This document shows, piece by piece, positions 22,621 through 43,976 of a DNA stretch of 64,000 nt. Under the pieces are notes generated by a model, which saw only the letters and a list, made by a program, of their open reading frames with translations, made no database searches and was not told the DNA's origin. Positions within the stretch are counted from its first letter, which is position 1. Every line of letters starts with the position of its first letter. Location of the stretch: NCBI GenBank assembly GCA_023055425.1, contig JALGPY010000009.1, positions 56,420,616-56,484,615 of the forward strand. The letters are read 5' to 3'. A program made the translations under genes and the position numbers. Source of the DNA: Linanthus parryae. Its lineage: Eukaryota; Streptophyta; Magnoliopsida; Ericales; Polemoniaceae.

Positions 22621-25600
22621 TTCCCCCTCAATCTGAAGAAGCTGACAGAACATAACCTTCTGCAGATTGTCCAAGAATAGAATGAACACCAAGAGAACTG
22701 GAGAGATCATGAAAGCTGACACTAGTAAGAGGTTTAGTGAGTACATCTGCAAGCTGAGATTCTGTAGGCACATAAGCAACAAGCAATGGACCAGATACCA
22801 CCTTATCTCTGGCAAAATAACAATCCCACTCCATATGTTTAGTTCTGCTGTGAAGAACAGGATTAGCAGTCAAATTTATAGCAGCCTGATTGTCACAAAA
22901 AAATAGAAGAAGGACCAAACAAAGGAACTTTGAGCTCAGTCAAAAGAATCTGAATCCATAACAAATCTGCAACTGTGTGAGACATGGCTCTAAACTCAGC
23001 CTCAATAGAAGACCTGGAGACTGTTGCTTGCTTCTTAGATGTTAAGGAAAGCAAGTTTGGCCCCAATAAAACACAAGACCCTGTAACATATATCCTATCT
23101 GTATGATCACCCCCAATCACTATCTGAGTAGGCAAACAGATTGAGAGGACCTTGGTGAAAGACTAGGCCTTTATCTACAGTACCTTTAACATACCTCAGT
23201 ATCCTGTGAAGAACCTTTTGATCTGCAAAGGTGGGTTGGTGCATTCTTTGACACATAATTGACAGCAACAGACAAGTCAGGCCTTGTCATTGTTAGGTAC
23301 TGAAGAGAACCAACAATACTTCTGAAGGTAGAAGGATCTGCAAGAGGAGTTAAATCAGGAGAGACCTCTGTTCTAAGATCCATTGGAGTTGAAACTGACT
23401 TACAGTCAATAAAGCTAGATTTATACACAATTTCCTTGGCATATTTTGCTTTAGACAAAGTGAAACCACCAGAACCAAACCAGTAGAAGAGTAAGAGATA
23501 CCCAGAAAATAAGCCAAACTTCCCAAATCTTTGATAGAGAACTGTGAATGCATATATTGAACAAGATGAGAAACAAACTCAGTGTTATTCCCTGTAAGAA
23601 TCAAATCATCCACACAGACCAACATAATGACACACTTGCCACCATCATGCCCGTAGAAGAGAGATGTATCTGTAGGAGAAGTATGAAAACCATGATGCAG
23701 TAAGAACTTGTGAAGAAGTTGGAACCAAGCTCTTGGTGCCTGCTTCAGGCCATAAAGAGCTTTCCTTAAGCAATACACATAAGAAGGATGAGCCTTGTCT
23801 TCAAACCCTGGTGGCTGTCTCATGTAAACAACTTCAATCAAAGGACCATGCAAGAATGCATTATTAACATCAAATTGCCTTAAAGGCCACCGCAAATGAT
23901 TGGAAAGAGTGAGGACCAATCTAACTCTTTGAGGTTTCACAACTGGACTAAAAGTCTCAGTATAATCAATGCCTTCTTGTTGACTGAACCCCTTGGCTAC
24001 TAAACGAGCCTTATACCTAGCAATGGTGCCATCTGAGTGTTTCTTGAGCTTGAAAACCTATCTACAACCAATAATATGTCTATTTGTAGGAGCTGGAACC
24101 AAACTCCAGGTTTGTTGATGACTAAGAGCAGCCAATTCATCTTTCATGGCCAACAGTCACATAGGACTATTCTGTGCTTCAGTCACAGGAGGGCTCCAGA
24201 CACTCACCATCTGAAAGAGAGTAAATAAATATTGGTTTAACAACCCAAGCTCTCAGTCTTGTAACCATAGGATGAATGTTACTAGGAGGAGAAGAAGAAG
24301 TCGAAGAGCTAGAGGAAGCAACAGAAGGGAGTGTAGGTGAAGGAGAAGCATTAGAACGGGATGCAAATGAATCTAAAACAGAGACACTTTCTGAGTGAGA
24401 AGAAGAAGGCATAACCGGTAATGAAGCTATTGGACTTGGAATAGCTTCTTGAGAAGAGCTAGTTGTAGTACCAGGAGTAGGTATAGTAGTTGAGTGAAAA
24501 TCAAACAAAGACCTTGTAGTGGTGGAAACAGAAGTAGGTGACATAGCAGCAGAGGCAAAAGGAAATACATTTTCTTGGAAAGTGACATGCCTAGAAATGT
24601 AGACCTTGCCTGTAACAGGATCAAGACACCTATAAACAGAAGGGCTATGATATCCCAACATAACACACACAACAGTTCTATTCTCAAGTTTGTTGGAAGT
24701 ATAAGGCCTAAGCCAAGGATAACACAAAAAGCCAAAACCTCTAATGTGAGTAAGGCTAGGAGCAGTATGAAACAACAACTCATATGGAGACACAAACTTA
24801 AAGCAGGTAGAGACATTCTATTGATTAGGTAAACACTTGTTAGAGCACTTTCAACCCAAAACGGTGAGGGAATAGAAGCATGATTGAGAAGAGCTCTTAA
24901 AGTTTCATGACATGCCTATGTTTCCTCTCCACTACCCCATTGTGTTGAGGGGTATGAGGGCAAGTAACTAGATATTGAATTTCTTTAGATTGAAGAAACC
25001 CCTTCATGGCACTGTTACAGAACTCACCACCTCCATCTGTCTTAATAGCTTTAACAGTAGCAGACAATTGATTCTCAATTTGCAGAACAAAGTTTCTAAC
25101 TATAGCAAAGACATCTGACTTTGCAGCCAAAGTAAAAAGCCAAGAAAACCTTGAAAAATCATCAACAACTAGAAGATAATACCTAAAGCCAGAAGATGAG
25201 ATCACTGGAGGAAGAACTTGGAAGAGCAGTAGAGAAGGGTAACTTCTTGGACTTAGATAAAGCACAAGTAGAGCAATGATCTTTTAGAAGACAAGAGAGC
25301 TGTAACTTCTTGAGAAAAGCATGAGACATATCAGAGGCTAGATGACCAAGCCTAGCATGCCAAATCACATCCATAGACTGTGCAAATAAAGCATTATAGT
25401 AGGTGAGTGATGGAGACATAATAGGAAGAATTGTGTATAGTCTATTAGTAGCAGTCCCTTGCTACAAAACCTTGTGAGTAACCTTGTCCTGGTCCACCAC
25501 AGATTGAGCATCAAATATCACAACACAATTATTGTCTTGAGCTTATTTCTTAACAGAAATGAGGTTATGTGCTAAGGAAGGAACATGTAAGAGATTATTA

Positions 25601-26745
25601 AGCAAGAGTGTACCCTGTGGAGTATGGAGCAAACCATCACCACTAGAAGTAGCTGAAGTACTAGAACCATCAGCAAGAACAATGTGAGACCTAGCAGAAC
25701 CAGAAACAGCATCATGAGGCATATAAGCAACATCATGAGTGAGATGACTTGAAGCACCTGAGTCAAGAATGAGCTCTCTGAGGATGAGCAAACATAGCCT
25801 TAGAGTTGAAATCCTCTTTTAACCTGTGCCAGCAAGTGGCAGCAGTGTGACCAATCGTATCACAGATCTGGCATTGAACCTGGGGTCTAGAATAGCTGGA
25901 ACCACCATTTCTAGGTTTAGAATAAGGAGGTCTTGAGAACTGTGCTCCAGAAGATGAATTAGAAGAAGCCTTAAACGGTTTAGAGAAATGCTTGTGACTG
26001 TGTGAATAAGCACAATTGTGTTGTGCAACCAAAGCCACAGGAGAGGCAGTAGAAGAGAGAAGAGTTTGGTGTTCAATATCAACATGGACCGCTTCAGAGA
26101 GATCCGAGAATGAACTTCCTCAATATCCATATTAAGAGGGGCTTAATGAAATTAAATTCTGCTGGAAGACCTTGAAGAGAGTAAAATACGAGATCCGCAT
26201 GATTAATTGGAGAGCCAGCAAGAGCAAGTTGATCAGCAATAAGGCACACAGGTTCAAGAAATTCCTTAACATATTGAGATCCAGTTTTCTTCAAGCTATG
26301 AAGCTTACACCGCAGATTATACACATCAGTAGAATGAAGTCTAGTGAACTTATCTTCAAGGAACTTCCACAGAGAATAAGCTGAAGATAGATGACGAACT
26401 TGAACAAGAACTGAAGAACTCAATGTAGCAAGTAAACAACTACGAATATATGAATCCTCAACAATCCAAGACTGATAAAGAGGATTAGGAGTACGATTAC
26501 CGTTGGAATCAAGCAGATGTGAAGGCGGAGAAGAATCAACAAGCAAGCGATTGAGAAGAAGGCTTGCGGAGAGAGCGCTTTCGCATTGTAGTTTCCAGAC
26601 ATCGTAGTTGTGAAATTTAAGCTTAATCGGTACCAGGTGATGAAAATTCGTGATAAAGAACTGAAGATTCGGAGCAATCGTCGCCGGAGAAGACGTCGTC
26701 ATCATGAATAATCGAGAAATGGCCTGATCGCAGGCTCTGATACCA

Positions 26746-26944
26746 TGTGAACAGATGAAGAAATGAGAGAGAGAAGAATTAGAAACCCTAAGATGTGAAT
26801 TAGGAAAGTCACTTTCTGTTATTATCCAACTAACACATTACAATGTATTTATACTGTAGAAATATAATTCTACAATATTTGCATAACAACCCCAGAAGAC
26901 TAACTAAAACTCATTACAACCCAAAACTATAAATATCTTTAACA
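26746..26944 (-). repeat. 5' LTR of the first Copia element
   Basis: This 199-bp repeat, TGTGAACAGATGAAG...CTTTAACA, directly abuts the complement of the Met-tRNA primer binding site at 26733-26745. Confidence 0.93.
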
Positions 26945-27280
26945 ATCAGTTTCTTGGGTTGTTCAGGTGTTTGAAGTTAATCATCTTCTTTCACGTCTTC
27001 TCCATCGAAAAAGGAGCTTTAGGCCGTGGAGTAGAAGTGAGGATTTTATCGGTAGCCTTTACATGTTTAATACTGAAGAGCATCTAAGTGATCCGTGCAG
27101 GAGACCCGTTGTCTTCTTTATGGAAAGTGTCGGTTCTGATGTAAATTTTGTTTGGACCAATTACGTGAGACACACTGTAGCAAATTGCTCACGAGGCGCG
27201 CATTAGGTAATTTGCAACGAATCAGAGTTGCCTCGCGGAAGCTAGATTGGGAAAATGGAAATGTATCAACTGTATTTCTT

Positions 27281-27475
27281 GGTAAAAGACACTTTCACTT
27301 CTTCTGTGTGCCAAAGTTCAGGACACTTGCACCCCTGATTGTGTTAGACCATACTCTAAAGGGGCAAATTTGTTTTGAACTGCTATTGGTGACGATCCCC
27401 ACCCCAAACTAGCGCTATCACAATTAGGTCGTGTACGTGTCATGCAATTGGTAAAGAAAGTGCATCTTTAGTCTT
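27281..27475. mobile_element. Partial 'GGGTAAAAGACA' family element in intron 2 of B
   Basis: TTGGTAAAAGACACTTTCAC and GTGCCAAAGTTCAGGACACTTGCACCCC match the left half of the family; the right terminus is eroded. It starts about 20 bp after the exon 2 donor. Confidence 0.5.
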
Positions 27476-27625
27476 TTTTTGACTCTTTCCAATTTCAGTT
27501 CCAAACAAATTGTTGGTTATTTGGTGTGCTTCATTCAACTCCATTGGTGTCATCAGGTGAAGACAATGCGTCGTCAGTGTTGTGATGTTTTGCCATCTTG
27601 GAGGAGGTCGATGGTTATTAAAAGG

Positions 27626-30600
27626 TGTATTAGGGTTTTACTCCATAAACAGAGAAACGGCGAAGAAGAAGCTGAAGATAGAAGTTATATATTTCACAAT
27701 GAATCTACAGTTACCCTAATACAACTTATATATCTAGCTATTACAACGGTCGGATGTACTTGAGGTTGATCCAACGGTGGTGGTGAATTAGGTTTACATA
27801 AACCAGAAGAGATTGGGCCTTCTATAAGCAGAGAGTAGGCATTGCGCCTCTAATAAGCTTGGGCTTCACCTTGTAATCATAATGGGCTGGTCTTGTGTAT
27901 GATTGAAGTCCATTAGCTTTAATACCCCCCGTCAAGCTGATGGTGGTGATCGAACCATCAGTTTGGTCTTTAATTCTTCAAAGTGCGGAGCCGACAACGA
28001 TTTCGTGAAGATATCGGCTATTTGGTCTGTACCAGAAACAAAAGAAACCGTGAGTTCGCGATTTAAAACTTTTTCTCGAATGTAATGGTAGTCTAATTCA
28101 ATATGTTTTGTGCGAGCGTTAAACAAAGGGTTAGCCGTGAGGGCTATAGTAGATTTATTATCTGTCCAAAGAGTAGGAGGAGAGGGCAAAATAAAACGTA
28201 AATCATAAAAAAACAATTTAAACCAAAGTATCTGCAGCAGCTGTAGCGAGTGCGCGGTATTCGGCTTCCGTAGAAGAACGAGCCAAAGTTGGTTGTTTCT
28301 TGGAAGCCCAATGAACTGGTTTGGGCCCAAGAAACACTACTAAACCAGTGGTACTCCGTCGGTTCGTTGGGTTGCCAGCCCAATCGGCATCCGTAAAAAT
28401 TTGTAGTGGTAAGTGGCCCGATTGGTAAAAAAGCCCATGGGCCTTGGTACCTTGAGGTACCTTAATATGCGTTTAGCACCAGAAAAGAGAACATCAGTAG
28501 GTGACTGCATGAATTGGCAGAGATGGTTTACTTCAAATGATATATCCGGACGAGTAAAATTTAAATATCGAAGAGCGCCAAGAAGTTGGCGATATACAGA
28601 AGCATCTGGTAAAGGTGTTCCATCCAAAACGTGATATTTTTGCCCAGATGCCAAGGGGGTTGGACATGGTTTGCAGTGAGACATATTAAAACGCGCTAAA
28701 ATATCAGTAATATATTTTTCCTGTGTAAGGAGTAAACTAGCAGTAGTACGCTTCACTTGGAGGCCTAAAAAATAGGTCAAAGGACCTTGATTTTTCATTT
28801 CAAATTCAGACCCAAGTTTAGGAACTAAAGTAGTAATGGATGTCAAGTCATTGCCGGTAAGAATAATATCATCAACGTATAAAAGTAAAAGAGTAACTTT
28901 ATTGTGTGAATGCCGAATAAATAGGGAGCAATCAGCATGTGAAGCAACAAAGCCCAAGGAAAGTAAGTAAGTGGCAAAGCGTTCAAACCAAGCACGAGGT
29001 GCTTGTTTTAAACCATATATGGACTTGCGTAATAAACAAACGTGGTTAGGATAGCAAGGATCAACAAATCCCATAGGTTGATGCATATAAACAGTTTCAC
29101 GTAGTGTGCCATGGGGAAACGCATTCTTGAAGTCTAGTTGTTGCAAGGGCCAAGAAAACGAAGCAGCAAGGGCTAAAATAGTACGTACGGTAGAGTGTTT
29201 AACTACCGGACTAAAAGTCTCGTCGTAGTCCAATCCCGGGGTTTGGTGGAACCCTTTGGCTACAAGACGAGCTTTAAAACGAGAAACACCACCAGTGGGA
29301 TTAAATTTGGTATTGTAGACCCATTTGCTACCAATAACGTTTGTGTGTGGTGGTGGGGGTACAAGTACCCAAGTCTGTTGCTTTTGGAGGCTCCGAAATT
29401 CGTCAGTCATGGCATCACGCCACTGAGAATGTTGGGAAGCCTCCTTAAACGATGTAGGGTCAGAAGGAGTAGATAAAATAGGGGCAGAGACACTATAAAA
29501 CTTCTTTTTGCAAATGCCCGACTTACTACGGGTCTGCATTGGATGTCCCCCATGGAGAGGAGGATTGGTGAAGTTGTTTGGCATCATTGAGTCAGGAGAG
29601 GTCACCATCCCAGAACTAACTGGTGTAGGCATATGATCAAGTGTAGTATTTGCCGGTGGCGTAGCCTGGACACCAGCAGTGGGTTGCGACAACCCTGGAC
29701 TCTCAGCAGTATTGTAGTGGGGGGAGGGACAGTTGGGGGGGGGGAGGGGGAGGGACAATCCTCAGATCCAAGAGGCGCATCTGTAGAAGAGTCAAATGCA
29801 GTATGTGAGTCAGTAGGCAGGAAAAAATCACCAGTAGGATCAGAAATATTAGAAGGTATAGACTGAGGAACTGTAACAGCAACATAAGGGAAGTTAAATT
29901 CATCAAACAGTACGTCAGGACTAACATTTTTTTTTTTAGATCGATCAAAGCACAAGTAACCCTTGTACCCATCTGCATAACCTAAAAATATGCATTTAGT
30001 TATTTTAGCATCGAGTTTTGATGTATTATAAGGTGTAAGACGTGGAAAGCAAGCGCAACCAAATATTTTCAAATGTCAATAATCAGGAACAGTTTTAAAC
30101 AAGAGTTCAAAGGGAGATTTATTAGAAGTATATTTACTTGGAAAACGGTTAATCAAATAAGTGGCTGTCGCAACAACGTGATACCAGAAAATTTTGGGTA
30201 ATGAAGCAGTGTGGAGTAATGTAATAGCAGTTTCGACTATGTGACGGTGTTTTATTTCAGAAATTCCATTTTGTTGAGGTGTGTGGGGGCATGATTTTTG
30301 ATGGATAATTCCATTTTCAGAAAGATATTTCTGGAAAATAAAAGCAGTATATTCTCCACCCCCATCAGAACGTAAAATTTTAATGTTGTAGCCTAGTAAT
30401 TTTTCAATAAACAGTTTATATTTGACAAAAACTGAGTGTACTTCATATTTTAAACGTAAAGGAAAGAGCCAAGTGAATCTACTGTAATCATCTATAAATA
30501 AAACATAGTAACGAAAACCAGAATAAGCAGTTGTAGAAGAGGGGCCCCAAACATCATTATGTATTAAATTCAAAGGTGCATTAGAACAAGTTTAAGATAA

Positions 30601-32055
30601 ATTGTAAGGTTATCAGGTCATTTTACCAGCTAAGCAAGATTCACACATAATTCCAGGTAATGTAGTATGTAAAGAACAAGTAATGCATTTAGAAAGAACA
30701 GAATCTGTGGGGTGCCCAAGACGAGAGTGCCACAGACTTGAAGTAACACGATGACCCAAAAAAGTTTGAGGACCAGACTGGAGAGGCATAGAAGACAAGG
30801 GATAAAGACCGTTTTTACTGAGACTTTGGTAAAGAATTTTCCCCGTAGATATATCCTGAATTGAAAACGAGGTTTTATCAAAAATAAAGAGGACATCATG
30901 GTCACAACATAACTTATTTATAGAAAGCAAGTTAACAGATAGTTCAGGTACGTGTAGTGTATTAGACAATGTAAAAGAAGAGTTTGAAGTTGATAGATAG
31001 GTAGTACCAGAGTGCCTTATAGGCAGAGAAGATCCGTTACCCACTGTGATTCGAATTGTGCCGGAGTAGGGTTCTGAAAAAGAAAGATTGCTGAGTTCTG
31101 CAGTCATATGGTTGGACGCACCGGTGTCGGTAAGCCAAATATCAGGTTGAGCAGAGAGGGAAGATGAGGAAGCAGCCATGGCTGAGAGTTGCTCAGGAGG
31201 TGTACGGCCTTGATAAGCATAATCCATACGATGCCAACAGTCAAGTGCGGTATGGAAGTCAAAACCACAGATTTGGCAGTTAACCGGAGTAGAGCCATTG
31301 CGATTAGAACCAGAAGACCTCCCTCTCTGACTTCCACGCCGGTTTGAACCACCTCGAGAAGAGAAGTGACCGGGTCCTGGACCAGACCCGTAACCATTAC
31401 CGTAGCCCGAACCATATCCGAGGCCTGACCCGGATCCGTGCCCCGGCCCGGATCCGTAACCCGACCCAGATCCGAATCCATAATTACAATCAGATCCAGA
31501 ACCAAATCGTCCGCCCCGATTGGAATAAGAACGGCCACCGCCATTTCGATTACCCGAATAGCCACCACGGTGGCCGGAGGATGTCCGGTCGCCACGTCCG
31601 CCGCGCGTGGAGTGGTAGAAGGCGGTGGGGGTCGATAGATCGGCGTCTCGGGACTGTGACTCATGCATCTGTTCTTCAGAACGGAAGAGGACATGGAGCT
31701 CCTCGAACGGTTGAGGGTCAGATCTAGTACGCAGTGAAGAGCGAAAGGAGTTAAACTCCACAAGTAGGCCATTCAAGGCGTACAATAGCATATCTTCATT
31801 GTCGATGAACACTGAAGAGACGGCGAGACGGTCTCGAATATACTTGAGCTTGTGCATGTATACATCAATCGAATCGGACCTCTTCTTGAGATTTTGGAGA
31901 TCCGACTTAAGTTGCAAAATATGGGATCTTGTAAGAGAGACGTAGCGCCGTTCAAGACATAACCACGCAGATCTAGATGTGGTAGATCCAATCGTGAGAG
32001 AGAGAGATTCAGGGGTGAGGGTTGCATTCATGATCGTTAAGACCGCTTGCATTCA
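27626..32055 (-). mobile_element. Second Ty1/Copia retrotransposon, 5'-truncated, in exon 3 of pseudogene B
   Basis: It starts with an LTR (27626-27924, TGTATTAGGGTTTTAC...TTAATA) beside a PPT (complement CCCCCCGTCAAGCTG). Minus-strand coding parts: gag-protease 30613-32052, with a Gly/Ser-rich region, zinc knuckle CQICGFDFHTALDCWH and protease WLTDTGASNHM; integrase 30076-30573 (DDYSRFTWLF, SDGGGEYTAF); linker 29602-30072; reverse transcriptase 28340-29758 (SKWVYNTKF, QLDFKNAF, LLLYVDDIIL); RNase H about 27932-28330 (LWTDNKSTIALT, TKHIELDYHYIREKV). The N-terminal part of gag, 5' UTR and 5' LTR are missing; the break lies beside a Stowaway-like MITE. The rest of exon 3 of gene B is not found on that side, so the deletion removed it too. 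Confidence 0.92.
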
Positions 32056-32057
32056 TA

Positions 32058-32313
32058 CCACTCCGTCCCAGCTCTTTCTTCCCGTTTGACTTTTTTGACT
32101 CGTATCTAGATCACTTTGACCGGGTGATTTGGATAACAAAATAATATGATTTTTGATATTTTTTTCACCATATTATAGAGTAACTTTTACTCTATAATAC
32201 TATGAAAAATTATCAAAAAAATACATCGGTTTGCTATTCAAATCACCGGGTCAAAGTGACCCAGTGAATAGTGACAAAAGTCAAATTTCGAAGAAAGAGC
32301 TGGGACAGACTGG
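32058..32313. mobile_element. Stowaway-like (Tc1/mariner) MITE
   Basis: The terminal inverted repeats CCACTCCGTCCCAGCTCTTT and (complement of the right end) CCAGTCTGTCCCAGCTCTTT are flanked by TA on both sides (32056-32057, 32314-32315). Inner arms TCACTTTGACCGGGTGATTT and its inverse near 32245-32265 make nearly the whole 256 bp a fold-back. Confidence 0.8.
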
Positions 32314-32318
32314 TACGA

Positions 32319-32505
32319 GAGTAATTATTTCGGTGCTACAGAGACTCTCCTGACTTTTTGCATAAACGTCAAAAACAATCAATAGAAATATCAAGTCCTT
32401 CAAATACTCAATTTTCATACGGGAGTAACTATTTCGGTGCTACAGAGACTCTCATGACTTTTTGCATAAACGTCAAAAACAATCAATAGAAACTATTAAG
32501 TCCAT
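32319..32505. repeat. Direct duplication, ~104-bp period, between two Stowaway-like MITEs
   Basis: GAGTAATTATTTCGGTGCTACAG...CAAAAACAATCAATAGAAA is repeated 104 bp downstream as GAGTAACTATTTCGG..., with few differences. No coding meaning seen. Confidence 0.75.
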
Positions 32506-32576
32506 CGGACGAACAATAACTGCGAAAACCTTAAACCAAATATCACTTTTGAATTAAATGCCCATAATAACCAATA

Positions 32577-32834
32577 CCAATCTGTCCCAGCTCTTTATTT
32601 TCAATTTGACTTTTGTCACTATTTACTGAGTCACATTGATCTGATAATTTGAATAGCAAACCGATGTAACTTTTTGATAATTTTTTCATGGTGTTGTAGA
32701 GTAAGAGTTGCTCTATAATATGGTGAATAAATTATCAAAAAATCTTATAATTTTGCTATCTAAATCACCCGGTCAAAGTAACTCAGATACGAGTAAAAAA
32801 AGTCAGATGTGAAGAAAGAGCTGGGACGGACTGA
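32577..32834. mobile_element. Second Stowaway-like MITE of the same family
   Basis: CCAATCTGTCCCAGCTCTTT at the left and the complement of the right end (TCAGTCCGTCCCAGCTCTTT) are flanked by TA (32575-32576, 32835-32836). The interior resembles the element at 32058, including TATTGTAGAGTAA-type text and ACCCGGTCAAAGT. Confidence 0.75.
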
Positions 32835-33287
32835 TATTTCTAAATCCAAGGCACTATTACTGCTGTTTTGACTTTTGACCCAAGAAAGAAGAAGTTTCAA
32901 ACCCCCCATGTTAGTGTAGCCAATGCGATTCCTCCTCCAACATCGAACCACCCGTAAAGTGGAAGAAGTTTCAAACCCCCCATGTAAAGTGGAAAGTGAT
33001 TACCACTTTACGTAACACTTCTTCCACCCCATGCCACACGCAAATGCGACCTTCAAAACGTATCGTTTACCTCATTCATAAAAAAGACTTGTCACACTTC
33101 ACTTTGCGTTGATTACGAATGTGATCACATACATGTTCATGTTATCTATTTACTAGTCACACTTCACCTTGCGCTGATTACGAATGCGGTCTGAGTAGTC
33201 TAGTGGTCAACTTTATCGATTTCGACTGTTTCAGTCAAATCCAGACTGATTCAGTCGAAATAAGAAAAGAAGAGAAGAGAAGAGAAG
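32835..33287. other. Upstream flank and leader of glycosyltransferase C
   Basis: No gene seen. A duplicated GTCACACTTCAC(T/C)TTGCG(T/C)TGATTACGAATG occurs at about 33090-33122 and 33155-33187. The last 50 bp before the ATG are purine-rich (AGAAAAGAAGAGAAGAGAAG). Confidence 0.5.
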
Positions 33288-41794
<8,507 letters not shown>

Positions 41795-43976
41795 GTTGTA
41801 TTTGTATGAAGTATAATAGATGTATCAGGAGGAATCATCGTGGCCCTTAATTACCTGTTGTCTGTACCATAGCAATGACCCGAAGAACCCCCAAGATAAA
41901 GCCCGAATTTGTAAATTTGTCTTGGAATTGTGGCAAACATCTATAGAAACTAGTCGGCAGTAGAGGTGCAAAGGAGGTTTTAGCATTTGAAGAGCCTGTG
42001 GCAGACCGGAAGCTGGTGAGAACTTGTGGTTAGAAAAGATCTATACCTCGAGTTTTTGTATTGGTGAATCAACATATGAATAAGCTAGCAAAATCTTTGC
42101 TAAGTTATGTTTTTGGGGGTAATGGTTTCTGCTTCCCTGGATATGAGTGGTTGAAATGAGAAAAGAGATTTCACAATGAATTCTCTGTCTTCACCTCAAT
42201 CACTCAATCCACAAAACTAAAATATCCAGAAATAAAGAACTTATTTATCCAAACAACCCCACGGTGTTCATGTATTATACATCATTTCTAAAAAAATGTA
42301 CATGTAAAGGCGGATTGAGGCTCTGTTTACCTTCGAGTGTGTTAATGTTTATCCCAAGAAAAGCAAAGATCTTGTAGAGCTTGAACTACCAAGGCACAAA
42401 GACAGGATTTCAAAAATACATATGCCACCAATCAGGGGCGGATCCATGAATTTGTCTCAATGGAGACAATATTTAAAAAATAGAACATTTTGATAAATAA
42501 ACTTAAATAATGAGGACTTTTGCTTGATTTGAGTGGGGGCTAAAAACAAATTTATTGAACAAAATACATGATCAAATTGCAAAGCCTACCCATAATACGT
42601 ATAAACACGAGAAGAATAAAATAGGACATTTGGATATCCTGATCTAGTGCTATGTCCTTCTTGGTGGTCACGTGTTCTTAGTTTGCCGACAGGGGTTGAA
42701 TCTCGAAGGATTTAGAAATAGGTCATGTTTCAATGAGCTGGATTAAGATTATGAGATTTGAGAGTGTAGTGTTTTGACCTCAAACTCGTTTCAATAATCT
42801 AAAATCTCATAACTTAATGTAGCTCATCCAAACAGAGCCAATTTGTGGATGAACTAAAAGTTTCCCACACTTTTCAATCTTGGAAGGCAAGTCCAATTTG
42901 AGTTCTTTTAGGCTATGAGGTACATTTGCTTGGTCCTATGAAAGCAATTGCACAAAGAAGCCAAGTGGATATGAATACATATGCATGATTCGCCACCAAC
43001 GATAACGAAGCACAATTTGCTTTTAAACAAGTTGCAACATCAAACAAAACACTAAAACCATTGGCGACGCCCTTTTTTCCATCATGAACATCGAATCTAG
43101 GGGCGAAGGGACATGGTTTTAGGACAGACGTTCAAACCTCTCCCTAACACCATCAATATAGTGCAGGATTAGGCAAAATAGGCTAGACGAAGTCCTTACG
43201 ATCTCATGTTTTTACCTTAAAGATGTGCTCCAAACTCATTATAATTTCCAAATTATTATTCCTCTCCCAGGTTATTTTATTTTTGCTTATGTTGAACTGA
43301 GATTTGCGGTCGCTACTCTTCAAGTATACGTTGAGTAAACCTTGACTTTAATACAATAGCCTGCAAACTGCACCTTATATGTAAACAAATTGAAATTCCA
43401 AAACTTTTTGAGCTTCAGATGTAGAGGCAAACGCCAACAACCTTTCTTCTGGCTCTCATTTCCTTCAATAGCCTGTATTCCACTAACTTCGGCTGCATAT
43501 CATTGTCTTAATAAGATTCCAAAGAGGTAGGGGTTATCTTAGATATTTTGGATAAAACTTTTGACATAAATCCCCACATCAAGTATATGTCCGTTGACAG
43601 TGCGATACATGCATTCTGAGAACTACAAAAAATTCCCCTGCAGTATTGATTTCATTGACACCGCATACCAACAGTTTTATTTTTACTGACATCGCACATC
43701 AACGATATGAATAACTACGGTTGTCTGCTTTTAAGATGTAATATTAACAAGTTCAATACTGCGTGTAAGTTATCCATCAATTCTTATAATGCTCGCACTG
43801 TCAACGAACATAATATAACTTATGGGGCCATATGTCCAATGTTCTTTTGGATATATAGACATGCCAAGATTGTTATACATTACTTCTCTGGCACTCTTAT
43901 CTTATAACTAAAACATGTCTTCCTTCCTCTGTATTCTATCCTTGACCTTCCTTCTTCTTGACATTGTCTCCGGAAC
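41795..43976. other. 3' flank of glycosyltransferase C and intergenic region
   Basis: Probable 3' UTR of gene C first, then 2 kb without a supported gene. A short relic at 42432-42545 (AGGGGCGGATCCATGAATTTG, GAGTGGGGGCTAAAA) belongs with the elements at 14564 and 15724. The flank GGAAC (43972-43976) just before the CRM LTR may be one half of a target duplication whose partner is outside the window. Confidence 0.45.

Larger units (their letters stand above)
22423..26944 (-). mobile_element. Ty1/Copia retrotransposon, complete but degenerate, in exon 2 of pseudogene B
   Basis: This 4522-bp element has two LTRs (22423-22620 and 26746-26944), a 5-bp target duplication ATCAG (22418-22422 and 26945-26949), TG...CA ends, a PBS matching initiator Met tRNA (TGGTATCAGAGCC, 26733-26745) and a PPT at about 22621-22633. 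On the minus strand the Copia order is read: gag with zinc knuckle CQICDTIGHTAATCWH (about 25900), protease LDSGASSHLT (about 25765), GAG-pre-integrase HARLGHLAS (about 25365), integrase FSRFSWLF and TDGGGEF (about 25200-25000), reverse transcriptase LVCVDDLILTGN (about 23625), RNase H FFCDNQAAINL and TKHMEWDCYF (about 22900-22820). Frames are broken by many stops and shifts, so it is non-autonomous. The LTRs differ at only roughly one in twenty positions by eye. Confidence 0.95.
20784..27625 (+). pseudogene. DUF604 / Fringe-like glycosyltransferase B, disrupted
   Basis: This is a tandem paralog of gene A with the same exon plan. Exon 1 (20784-21491) starts ATG ACG CGT with a hydrophobic anchor, but the block LRRLLFSVTSSSRTYPTRKHY lies in another frame than the start and than the catalytic part (FVFSDDDTVF, GSRSAIRVARIVKEA): one shift in the Pro/Ser-rich tract near 20860 and a compensating extra C near 21117. 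Exon 2 begins at 22209 with a TGA at the fourth codon where A has CGA and C has CGT, continues to 22422, is split by a Copia element, resumes at 26950 with further frame damage and ends at 27262. Exon 3 starts at 27557 (GTGAAGACAATGCG) and is cut at 27625 by a second Copia element; its end is not found. Splice sites are retained. Non-functional. Confidence 0.88.

Noticed and set aside
31104..31772. Alternative-frame ORF within the second Copia gag
   Set aside because: Shadow of the Gly/Ser-rich gag segment; the real frame carries the zinc knuckle and DTG protease.
33190..33215. tRNA-like A box (TAGTCTAGTGGTCAAC) upstream of gene C
   Set aside because: No B box or tRNA fold follows at the right distance.
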